Part shown: in pieces, positions 1 through 7,317 of the stretch
Layout of the letters: each line of letters starts with the position of its first letter
Position numbering within the stretch: the first letter of the stretch is position 1
From: G963704535 sp963704535
GTDB lineage: Bacteria > Chloroflexota > Chloroflexia > Chloroflexales > Roseiflexaceae
Direction of reading: 5' to 3'
DNA length: 64,000 bases
NCBI GenBank assembly: GCA_963704535.1
Contig: OY969916.1
Location: 4,836,001-4,900,000, forward strand
The notes under the pieces: model-generated
The model's input: only the letters and a program-made list of their open reading frames with translations
Database searches by the model: none
Told to the model about the DNA's origin: nothing
Program-made: the position numbers and the translations under genes

Positions 1-1599
1 CACGTCGCGCAGCTCGACGTAGGCTGGCGGGACAATGCTGCTGCCGCTATTGACCAGCGGGCGCCAGTGGAAGGTCGAGTAGTACTCGTAGCGGTACGGT
101 AGCATCTCGTCGGCGTTGACCAGCGGGTACGCCAGCACTGGGCCGGGCGGTTGCGCGGCCAGCACCTGGTACACCTCCGGCAGTGGCTCCCCCACGATCT
201 CGTCGGTCCCGCCGATCGGCGGCCCCCAGAAGTCGAGCGCCAGCAGCGCCAGCAGCGCCGCGCCGGCCAGCGGCGCCCACCAACGCGCCCGCCGCAGCGC
301 AACGATCACGGCGATGCCGTACCCGGCCAGCACCGCCAGCGCGAGTTGGAGCAGCATCCCCCAGCGCGACGGGATGCGCGCGCCCTGGAAGCCCGGCGCG
401 TGGTCGTAGAGCCAGCGATAGAGCGGCGACGGGAGGCCATCCGGCCCCTCGCCGACGCGGATCGTCGGGCCGAGCGACAATAAGAAGGCCGCCAGCGCGA
501 TCACGACGTACACTGATATCTCGCCAGCGCCCCGCCGGCGCGCCCACAGCAGGCCGGCGGCGGCGAGCGGCAGCGCCAGCATACCGGGGTAGAGCGAGTG
601 CTCGGCCGCGCCGGACGTAGCCGACTGGTGGTTGAAGCGCCACAGTGGCCCGCTGAGTTGCATAGGCCGATCGGTCACAAGGTAGTTCTCCAGCCGGGCG
701 CCGTGGGCGTCGTGGTCAGCGACCGGGCGGCGCAGGTCGAGCGCGCTCCAGGCCCGCACCGTCGGCACGAGGATCGGCAGCGCCAGCAGCAGGCCAAGCA
801 GCCCACCGGCCGCCAGCAGCGCCGTCCCGCGCCAGGTGAGCCCCCACCTGCGAACCAAAAGCTGCCACAGCAGCACGACCACCAGCGCCAGCGCCAGGTA
901 CACAGCGTGGTAGAACTCGGCCAGGATCTGCGCGGCCAGCGCCAGACCGATCAGCAGCGCCAAGCCGACCGTCGAGGATGGAGGAGGGAGGAGGGAGGAG
1001 GGCTCAGTTCTCAGTTCTTTGTTCTCTGTTCTCTGTTCTTTGTTCTTTGTTCTCCCGTCGAGCTGCCACAGCCGGTGCAGCCCCCACAGCACCAGCGGAG
1101 TCCAGTAGCCGCTGAGCAGGTTCAGGTGGTAGATATGCGCCTGGCGTACGGGGGCGAAGGCGTACAGCAGACCCGCCGCCAGCGCGGCCCAGCGGCTGCC
1201 GGTCAGGTACTGGACGAGCAGCGCCGTGAACGCGCCGGCCAGCACAAAGCTCAACAGCACGCCGGCGTTGTAGGTCAGCACCTGGTTGCCGGTCAGGGCA
1301 TAAACTGGGGCGGTGAGCAGGGCGTTGGTGTAGGTCGGCTGGTTCAGCGCCAGCGCCGCATCGTAGGGATAGTTGACGTTGGCCGCGAACAGGCGCGCCG
1401 GATCATGCGCCAGCGCGTGCTGGGTCCAGCGCAATGTCCAGAGCTGGTGGATCGGATCGCCGCGGTGCATCACGACCTGGCCGGCGCGCAGCGGGTAGGG
1501 CCACAGCAGCCAGAGCGTCAGCAGCGTGTAGAATAGGAGCACGAGGGCCGGCCACGCCAGGCGCCCCCAGGCCCTCGCATGATCCCAAATTACGCGCAT
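1..1599 (-). CDS. Polytopic membrane protein, GT-C/GT39-like, 3' end cut by window
   Basis: The frame is open from an ATG at 1599 down to the window edge (533 codons, no stop). The product begins MRVIWDHARAWGRLAWPALV and alternates hydrophobic helices with short loops, about 10 or more membrane segments. An early extracytoplasmic loop holds the acidic stretch HRGDPIHQLWTLRW, followed by NVNYPYDAALAL, the layout expected of GT-C lipid-linked sugar transferases; no specific substrate can be named. The start lies 10 bp after the stop of the upstream isomerase gene, so the two are probably co-transcribed. Codons 182-210 or so (961-1056) are made of tandem heptamers (TGTTCTY, GGAGGAG) translated in frame as a charged, low-complexity insert between two helices. 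It could instead be a membrane protein without transferase activity. Confidence 0.75.
   Translation of the reverse strand, partial: MRVIWDHARAWGRLAWPALVLLFYTLLTLWLLWPYPLRAGQVVMHRGDPIHQLWTLRWTQHALAHDPARLFAANVNYPYDAALALNQPTYTNALLTAPVYALTGNQVLTYNAGVLLSFVLAGAFTALLVQYLTGSRWAALAAGLLYAFAPVRQAHIYHLNLLSGYWTPLVLWGLHRLWQLDGRTKNKEQRTENKELRTEPSSLLPPPSSTVGLALLIGLALAAQILAEFYHAVYLALALVVVLLWQLLVRRWGLTWRGTALLAAGGLLGLLLALPILVPTVRAWSALDLRRPVADHDAHGARLENYLVTDRPMQLSGPLWRFNHQSATSGAAEHSLYPGMLALPLAAAGLLWARRRGAGEISVYVVIALAAFLLSLGPTIRVGEGPDGLPSPLYRWLYDHAPGFQGARIPSRWGMLLQLALAVLAGYGIAVIVALRRARWWAPLAGAALLALLALDFWGPPIGGTDEIVGEPLPEVYQVLAAQPPGPVLAYPLVNADEMLPYRYEYYSTFHWRPLVNSGSSIVPPAYVELRDV
970..1056. repeat. Heptanucleotide tandem repeat inside a coding frame
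   Basis: About seven units of TGTTCTY or AGTTCTY (1004-1053) are preceded by GGAGGAG units (976-1000). The reading frame of the surrounding membrane protein stays open, so the tract encodes the hydrophilic insert TKNKEQRTENKELRTEPSS. Confidence 0.8.
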
Positions 1600-1609
1600 C
1601 AGACGCTAT

Positions 1610-2362
1610 CTACGACCGCCCCAGCGAGCGCAGGTACGCCAGGCTCATCCCAACGCTCTCCAGCGGCGGGCGCTCGCAGCGGTCCTGCTCGACGATCAGC
1701 CACTCGACGCCGGCCGCGTCGCAGGCCTCCAGGATGGCCGGGAAATTGAGCGTACCGTGGCCAACCTCGGCGAAGGTTCGGTCGGTGCTCAGGTCCTTGA
1801 GATGGACCAGCGGCAAACTGCCGGCCATGCCGCGGATCACATCGACCGGGTCGAAGCCGGCGAACGCGGCCCAATACACATCCAGCTCGGCCTTGACCAG
1901 CGCAGGGTCGGACTCCTCGAACAGGATCGCCAGCCCGGTCGCGTCGCCAAAGCGCTGGAACTCGAAATCGTGGTTGTGATAGCAGAGCTGGAGTCCATTG
2001 TCCTGGCAGGCCCGGCCGGCCCGGTTCAGCATCCGCGCGACGGCGCGGTAGTCCTCGGCGGTGCGGCGGCGCTCGGGCGGCAGAAACGGGCAGACGACAT
2101 AGGACGCGCCCAGGGTGCGCATCTCGTCGAGCACCTGGTCAATCTGGCTCTCCAGCCGATCGATCGGGACATGGGCGGCGGCGACCTGGAGGCCGAGCGT
2201 GTCAAGCTCGGTGCGCAACGCGCTCGGGCTGAGCCCACCCAGCCCGGCCAGCTCGACGGCCCGGTAGCCCAGTTCCGCAACGGCGCGCAGCGTTCCCACA
2301 AAGTCGGCCGCGGCGAGATCACGGAGGGTGTACATCTGGACAGCAATCGGTCGTGTTGGCAT
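1610..2362 (-). CDS. Sugar phosphate isomerase/epimerase (xylose isomerase-like TIM barrel)
   Basis: A 250-aa protein of the AP-endonuclease-2/xylose-isomerase-like TIM-barrel superfamily. Conserved metal-site elements are visible: YHNHDFEF near residue 130, a following Glu/Asp pair in VKAELDVYWA, HLKD near 190, and a C-terminal Glu in WLIVEQD. Members isomerise or epimerise sugars or inositol derivatives, and the exact substrate cannot be read from sequence. The start at 2362 (MPTRPIAVQMYTLRD) fits family N-termini better than the ATG five codons upstream at 2377. It diverges from the DNA ligase gene and precedes the membrane protein by 10 bp. Confidence 0.85.
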   Translation of the reverse strand: MPTRPIAVQMYTLRDLAAADFVGTLRAVAELGYRAVELAGLGGLSPSALRTELDTLGLQVAAAHVPIDRLESQIDQVLDEMRTLGASYVVCPFLPPERRRTAEDYRAVARMLNRAGRACQDNGLQLCYHNHDFEFQRFGDATGLAILFEESDPALVKAELDVYWAAFAGFDPVDVIRGMAGSLPLVHLKDLSTDRTFAEVGHGTLNFPAILEACDAAGVEWLIVEQDRCERPPLESVGMSLAYLRSLGRS

Positions 2363-2523
2363 AGCTTCTTGCTCCATACAACTGAATCATGCGGGTGATC
2401 ATCGTCGGCGCGCCATGGTTGCCCAGATCGGGCGGTTTGTCAAGGGCGGTGAAATTTGGTGGTTCGGCGACAGGATGGTACACTGTAGCCGCGCAGGAAT
2501 CGTCAAACGGTTCGGTGGATCTA

Positions 2524-4227
2524 ATGTATTTCAACGACTTCGCCCTGGTCTGCGAGCAGCTCGCCGCGACGACAAAAAAGCTGGCGAAAGCCGCGCTGCT
2601 GAAGCAATATTTCGTGCTGTTGTCTGACGACGACCTACAGCTGGCCGCGCGCTTTTTCGCTGGGCGGCCATTCTCGCTGGCCGATGAGCGGGTGCTGAAC
2701 GTCGGCTGGGCAGTCGTGCGCGACGTCGTCTGCGAATTGAGCGGCGTAGCGCCCGACGAGTTCGGCGCGCTGGCGACGCGCATGGGCGAGGCCGGCGCCG
2801 CCGCCGAGATCGCGCTGGCCGGCCACGCGGCGCCGGCGCCCACGCTGACGCTCGGGGACGTGCGCGGCTGCTTCGAGGCGTTGGTCGAGGCCCGTGGCCC
2901 CTCGCGCAAGCGCCCGCTCCTGGCGGCGTTGCTCCACCGCGCGACCCCGGCGGAGGCCAAGTACATCATCAAAATCATGGGCGGCGACCTGCGGATCGGC
3001 CTGCAAGAGGGGCAGCTTGAGGACGCGATCGCTCGCTACGTTGGCGTCACCGTCGCGCAGGTCCAGTGGGCCAATATGCTGATCGGCGATGTCGGCGAGG
3101 CGGCGCTGCTGGCCCGCCATGGCCGGCTCGGCGAAGCGCGGATGCGCCTGTTCCACCCGCTCAAGTTCATGCTCGCCTCGCCGATCCAGGCGCCCGAGGA
3201 GATCCGCCGCTCGATCGACGGTCCGTTCCTGGTCGAGGACAAGTATGACGGCATCCGCGGCCAGATCCACAAGTCCGGCGACCGGCTGGCGATCTACTCG
3301 CGCACGCTCGACCAGATCACCCACCGCTTCCCGGAGCTGCACACCCCGCTGCTGGACCTGCCCGGCGAGTTCATCCTCGATGGCGAGGTGCTGGCCGCGC
3401 GCGACGGCCGCATCCTACCCTTCAAGGACCTCCAGGCTCGCCTCGGTCGCAAGACCGTCAGCGACGAGGTCCAAGCCCAGACGCCGGTGATCTTTGTGGC
3501 TTACGACCTACTGTACCAGGACGGTGAAGTGCTGCTGGAGACGCCGCTGTCGGAACGGCGCGCGCGGCTCGAAGGGCTCCTCGGCACTTCCCCTGACAAG
3601 ATGACAAGATGGCAAGATGACAAGATGAAGGAGAAGCAGGTTGAATTTGTGGAGGCTATCTCGTCACCCCTTCACCCCTTCACCTTGTCACAGATGGAAC
3701 GCTGCGACGACATCGACGCGATCGACCCGCTGTTCGAGGCGGCCCGCAGCCGCGGCAACGAGGGCCTGATGGTGAAGGACCCCGACTCAGGCTACAAGCC
3801 GGGCCGGCGCGGGCGCGAGTGGCTGAAAGTCAAAAAGGCGCTTGCCACGCTCGACGTCGTCGTCACCGCCGTCGAGGTCGGCTATGGCAAGCGCCGCCAC
3901 GTCCTCAGTGACTACACCTTCGCCGTCCGCGCCGACGCCGACGACCCAACGCTGCTCAACGTCGGCAAGGCCTACAGCGGCCTGACCGACGCCGAGATCG
4001 CCGCGCTGACCGAATGGTTCAAGGCGCACACGATCCAGGATTTTGGCCGGGCGCGCCTGGTCGAGCCGCGCATCGTCCTGGAGGTCGCCTTCGACATCGT
4101 GCAGCCGAGCGCGCGCCATAAGAGCGGCTACGCGCTGCGCTTCCCGCGCATCGTTCGCATCCGCGACGACAAATCGGTCGAAGAGATCGACACGCTGGAG
4201 ACTGTGCGGCGCCTGGCGCAGGGGTGA
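2524..4227 (+). CDS. lig: ATP-dependent DNA ligase
   Basis: A 567-aa ATP-dependent DNA ligase that seals nicks through a lysyl-AMP intermediate. The nucleotidyltransferase motifs are present: motif I KYDGIR with the adenylated Lys at about residue 240, motif III near FILDGEVLA, motif IV EGLMVKDP, and motif V GREWLKVKK, after an N-terminal helical ligase domain and before a C-terminal OB fold. The frame is open upstream to 2389, but MYFNDFALVCEQL at 2524 matches the family start. Between about 3590 and 3700 a repeat-derived segment (SPDKMTRWQDDKMKEKQ and onward) inserts roughly 35 residues in frame between motifs III and IV. This ligase would act beside the NAD-dependent LigA that bacteria use for replication; that role split is family knowledge, not visible here. 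Confidence 0.92.
   Translation: MYFNDFALVCEQLAATTKKLAKAALLKQYFVLLSDDDLQLAARFFAGRPFSLADERVLNVGWAVVRDVVCELSGVAPDEFGALATRMGEAGAAAEIALAGHAAPAPTLTLGDVRGCFEALVEARGPSRKRPLLAALLHRATPAEAKYIIKIMGGDLRIGLQEGQLEDAIARYVGVTVAQVQWANMLIGDVGEAALLARHGRLGEARMRLFHPLKFMLASPIQAPEEIRRSIDGPFLVEDKYDGIRGQIHKSGDRLAIYSRTLDQITHRFPELHTPLLDLPGEFILDGEVLAARDGRILPFKDLQARLGRKTVSDEVQAQTPVIFVAYDLLYQDGEVLLETPLSERRARLEGLLGTSPDKMTRWQDDKMKEKQVEFVEAISSPLHPFTLSQMERCDDIDAIDPLFEAARSRGNEGLMVKDPDSGYKPGRRGREWLKVKKALATLDVVVTAVEVGYGKRRHVLSDYTFAVRADADDPTLLNVGKAYSGLTDAEIAALTEWFKAHTIQDFGRARLVEPRIVLEVAFDIVQPSARHKSGYALRFPRIVRIRDDKSVEEIDTLETVRRLAQG
3595..3700. repeat. Short tandem repeat hairpin inside the ligase gene
   Basis: Tandem GACAAGAT-type octamers (3594-3627) are followed by a complementary-type tract CACCCCTTCACCCCTTCACC (3665-3684). 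This is the same composition as the intergenic hairpin at 41161-41219. The ligase frame stays open across it. Confidence 0.7.
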
Positions 4228-4254
4228 TATTGCGTACACTGGAGCTTTACCATT

Positions 4255-4317
4255 GTCAGTTGTCAGTTGTCAGTTGTCAGTTGCGCCGCAACTGACAACT
4301 GACAACTGACAACTGAC
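4255..4317. repeat. Perfect hairpin of four GTCAGTT heptamers
   Basis: The left arm is GTCAGTT repeated four times plus GCG, the centre is a single C, and the right arm is the exact reverse complement. This gives 31-bp perfect arms over 63 bp. It sits between the ligase stop (4227) and the first trkA start (4336). It could end ligase transcription but has no U-tract. Confidence 0.9.
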
Positions 4318-4335
4318 CTTTCTGAGAGGACAGCA

Positions 4336-4980
4336 ATGCGCCTGATTGTCGTCGGGTGCGGGCGTGTCGGCGCGCGCCTGAGCTTGCAGATGAGCGCTGA
4401 AGGACATGATGTGATTGTCGTGGACAAGGCGCCGGCGTCCTTCAAGCGCTTGGGGCGCGATTTCCGCGGCCGGATGGTCACCGGGATCGGGTTCGACCGC
4501 GACGTGCTGCGCGAGGCCGGGATCGAGCGCGCCGACGCATTCGCCGCCGTCACCAACGGCGACAACTCGAACTACATCGCCGCCAGCGTCGCCCGCGACA
4601 CCTTCCAAGTGCCCCAGGTGATCGCCCGGATCTACGATCCGCAGCGCGAGGCGATCTACCGGGAGCTTGGCATCCGTACGATCAGCTCGACCAGTTGGGC
4701 GGTCAATACGATCAAGCGCATCCTGACCAGCACTGAACTCCACATCTCGGCCCAGTTCGGCAGCGGCGAAGTGGAGATCACCGAGGTGCCGATCAGCGGG
4801 CGGCTGGTCGGTCGCTACATCCGCGATCTCGCGGTCCCCGGCGAGATCATGCCGGTCGCGATCGTCCGCCGCGGGCGCGCATTCATCCCGACGCCGGGCG
4901 TCCCGCTGGAGGAGGGGGATGTCATCCAAGTGGCGGTGCTGGCCAGCGCAGCGAGCCTGCTCGAATCGATGATACGCTGA
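4336..4980 (+). CDS. trkA: TrkA/KtrA-type RCK potassium uptake regulator (first copy)
   Basis: A 214-aa cytosolic RCK protein. An N-terminal Rossmann fold (VVGCGRVGARL, GxGxxG; Asp of VVDKAP as ribose contact) binds NAD(H) or ATP. A C-terminal TrkA-C domain (from about residue 135, EITEVPISGRLVGRYI) binds further ligand. Such subunits gate a TrkH/KtrB potassium channel; no channel gene is in the window. It is followed by a second paralogue on the same strand, as in many Gram-positive and Chloroflexi ktr/trk loci, but repeats fill the 193 bp between them. A good ribosome site (GAGAGGA) precedes the ATG. Confidence 0.9.
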   Translation: MRLIVVGCGRVGARLSLQMSAEGHDVIVVDKAPASFKRLGRDFRGRMVTGIGFDRDVLREAGIERADAFAAVTNGDNSNYIAASVARDTFQVPQVIARIYDPQREAIYRELGIRTISSTSWAVNTIKRILTSTELHISAQFGSGEVEITEVPISGRLVGRYIRDLAVPGEIMPVAIVRRGRAFIPTPGVPLEEGDVIQVAVLASAASLLESMIR

Positions 4981-4984
4981 ACTT

Positions 4985-5160
4985 GTTGCGTGTTGCGTGT
5001 TGCGTGATCGGGCGCACGCAACACGCAACACAAGGTTTCTTGGTGCTTTACAGTTCTGGGAAAAAAGGGGGTTTGAGGGGCAGCCCCCTCAGTCTCCCCC
5101 CACCCACATTGTAGAGTGGAATGGCGCCTTCCGAAACCTTGTCTAACACGCAACACGCAA
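4985..5160. repeat. GTTGCGT heptamer hairpin split by a family B MITE
   Basis: Three GTTGCGT units (4985-5005) face ACGCAAC units (5014-5029). A 113-bp family B element (5030-5142; ends ACAAGGTTTC and GAAACCTTGT; inner palindrome around GAGGGGCAGCCCCCTC) follows. More ACGCAAC units then appear at 5146-5160. The simplest reading is that the MITE jumped into a pre-existing heptamer hairpin. Confidence 0.8.
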
Positions 5161-5179
5161 TGACGTTAGGATTGTGACA

Positions 5180-5842
5180 ATGAGAGTCCTGATTGTGGGC
5201 GGCGGAAAGATCGGCAAGAACCTGGCCCACTTCCTGGTCGACCAGGATAACCACGCCGTGACGCTGATCGAGCGCAACGCCGAGGCCGCGCAGCAGCTCG
5301 CCAAGGAGCTGTCCGGCGTGATCGTCATCGAGGGCGACGGCTGCGATCCGGCGGTGCTCCGCGAGGCGCGCATCGAGGGCATGGACGGTGTCGCCGCCGT
5401 CACCGGCGACGACGAAGACAACCTAGTGGTCGCCCTGCTGAGCAAGCGTGAGTTTCGCGTCGGCCGCGTCGCCGCGCGGATCAACAACCCCAAGAACGCC
5501 TGGCTTTTCAGCAAGCGCATGGGCGTCGACGTGCCGGTGGACGCGACCCGCATGATCGCCCGCAGCCTGGAGGCCGATATCAACGTGGGCGTGCTGGTGC
5601 GGATGCTGAAGCTGCGCGAGGGACAGGCGACGCTAGTTGAGCTTACCATAGCCGCAGAATCCGGCGCGGTCGGCAAATCGGTGCAGACGATCGAGCTGCC
5701 GCCGCAGTGCGTCCTGATCGCCGTGCTGCGCGACGAAGCGGTGATCATCCCATCTGGCGACACGACGCTCCAGGCCGGCGACCAGATCCTGGCGATCGCC
5801 CGCCTGGAGTACGAGGCGGCCCTGGCCGAACGATTCCGGTAA
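5180..5842 (+). CDS. trkA: TrkA/KtrA-type RCK potassium uptake regulator (second copy)
   Basis: A 220-aa RCK protein with an N-terminal Rossmann fold (VLIVGGGKIGKNLAHFL) and a C-terminal TrkA-C domain (from about residue 138, LVELTIAAESGAVGKSV). It is paralogous to the protein encoded just upstream, and the pair probably forms a heteromeric gating ring for a potassium channel encoded elsewhere. The ATG at 5180 is preferred over an in-frame GTG at 5174. The stop codon TAA (5840-5842) is the left copy of the target duplication of the adjacent insertion sequence, so the transposon stops exactly where the gene ends. Confidence 0.9.
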   Translation: MRVLIVGGGKIGKNLAHFLVDQDNHAVTLIERNAEAAQQLAKELSGVIVIEGDGCDPAVLREARIEGMDGVAAVTGDDEDNLVVALLSKREFRVGRVAARINNPKNAWLFSKRMGVDVPVDATRMIARSLEADINVGVLVRMLKLREGQATLVELTIAAESGAVGKSVQTIELPPQCVLIAVLRDEAVIIPSGDTTLQAGDQILAIARLEYEAALAERFR

Positions 5843-5944
5843 GAAGTCATCCAAAAATAACTTGACCGATTCTGCTAAACTGTGCTTGTTCTCAAAGCAA
5901 CCAAACGGACATCGCCGAGTTGATAGGGAGGAGGGCAAGCTCAT

Positions 5945-7215
5945 ATGTCTGACCAACTGCACCGAACGGTATATCGTTGTCCTTGTGCCTATTGCTGCCA
6001 GCAGCCGCAGAGTGCGGTTGCGACAGAACATCAGGCGATCAATCGGCTGCTAGCGACCCTGGATGAGAAAGCCCGCCGCCAGGTTGCTGACCTCTTGGCC
6101 TTAAGGCACGGGCGTGGCGGGATTACCCGCTTCGCCGAAATTACCGGGTTGAGCCGGACCACCATTCGGCGTGGCCGACTGGAACTCCAAGGCTCAGTCT
6201 CCCACCTCTCCAGCGGCATCCGCCAACCGGGCGGCGGCCGCAAACAGATTGAAAAAAAGATCCCGCTGTCCTGACGGTGCTCGACCAACTCTTGGAAGAT
6301 GCCACCGCCGGTGACCCACTGTCTGGGCTGAAGTGGTCGCGCAAAACGCTCACTAAACTGAGTGACCAGTTGCAGGCTAAGGGCTTCCAGATTGGCCGAA
6401 CAACCGTGGCGCGGCTGTTGCGGGAGCGCGAGTACTCGCTGCGGGCGAACCGTAAGTCGATTGCTACGACCCACGACCCAGATCGCGATCGGCAGTTTCG
6501 TTATCTTGGTCGCCAGCGCCAGGTCTTTCTCAAGGTCGGCGCCCCAGTTATTAGCGTCGATACCAAAAAGAAGGAGTTGATCGGTGCGTTCAAGAATGCC
6601 GGTCGGACTTGGCGGCGGAAGCCGCTGGCAGTGGGAGATCATGACTTCCCCAGCCAAGCGAAAGGCAAAGCCATTCCCTACGGCATTTACGATCTGACCC
6701 ACAATTGTGGCTATGTTGTGGTTGGCACGTCGCATGAAACCGCCGAATTCGCGCTTGCGGCCATCCGTCGCTGGTGGCTGGTGCGTGGACAGCACACCTA
6801 TGCCGGGACGGATCGCCTGCTAATCCAGGCTGATTGCGGTGGCGCCAATAGTAATCGGAGTTGGCGCTGGAAAGCTGACCTCCAGCGGCTGGCGGATGAC
6901 TTCCAGCTCACGATCACCGTAACGCACTTCCCGCCAAGCGCCTCCAAATGGAACCCGATTGAACATCGTATGTTCTCTCTGATCAGCGCCAACTGGACAG
7001 GCCAACCGCTTCTTAGTTACGAAACGGTGTTGAAGTTTATTCGGACCACACGCTCAGAGCGTGGCTTTCAGTGTCAGGCACAGCTGGATCGCACCGTCTA
7101 TCCGACCAAAGTGAAGCTCGCACCGGCGGAACGAGCCCAGATCGATTGCCAGCCGCATAGGGTGTGTTCGCACTGGAATTACACTATCCGACCACATTCA
7201 AGGTCGGACAAATGA
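5945..7215 (+). CDS. ISAzo13-family DDE transposase, expressed by -1 frameshift
   Basis: Frame 1 (5945-6274, 109 aa) carries an N-terminal helix-turn-helix (ITRFAEITGLSRTTIRRGRLEL). Frame 2 (to 7215) carries the catalytic domain with VISVDTKKKELIGAFKNAG, LIQADCGGANSNR and FPPSASKWNPIEHRMF, which fit the D, D and E of Rhodopirellula/ISAzo13-type DDE transposases. The heptamer A AAA AAG at 6253-6259 is in the zero frame. Slipping back one base gives IEKKDPAVLTVLDQL and a protein of about 423 aa, while unshifted ribosomes stop at 6274. A strong ribosome site (GGGAGGAGG) lies 10 nt before the ATG. A simple deletion of one A in a formerly single frame is the alternative. Confidence 0.88.
6253..6259 (+). 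promoter_or_regulatory. Programmed -1 ribosomal frameshift heptamer (A AAA AAG)
   Basis: The codons GAA AAA AAG of the first transposase frame contain the canonical slippery heptamer. After a -1 slip the next codon is GAT and the second frame continues without interruption, 15 nt before the frame-1 stop. Confidence 0.75.
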
Positions 7216-7240
7216 TCAAGTTATTTTTGGATGACTCCTA

Positions 7241-7312
7241 AGAGGCTGTCTGAAAAGGGGGAGTTTGAGGGGCAGCCCCCTCAAACTCCCCCTTTCCACC
7301 ACGGACTAAGTC
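7241..7312. repeat. Family A MITE fragment
   Basis: The left end AGAGGCTGTCTGAAAAGGG and core palindrome GAGGGGCAGCCCCCTC are present, then TTTCCACCACGGACT. The matching right terminal repeat is missing. It abuts the insertion sequence's right target duplicate and lies between convergent genes. Confidence 0.7.
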
Positions 7313-7317
7313 AACGT

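Larger units (their letters stand above)
5843..7238 (+). mobile_element. ISAzo13-type insertion sequence
   Basis: The element has 23-bp terminal inverted repeats differing at one base: 5843-5865 and the reverse complement of 7216-7238 share GTCATCCAAAAATAACTTGA. TAA (5840-5842) is repeated at 7239-7241, and the match can be read as TAAGA on both sides. It carries a two-frame transposase joined by a -1 slippery site. The ends are intact, which suggests a complete and possibly recent element. Confidence 0.9.

Noticed and set aside
47..643. 198-aa Arg/Ala-rich minus-strand frame
   Set aside because: Out of frame with the membrane protein read through this region. The composition is typical of a GC-rich shadow frame.
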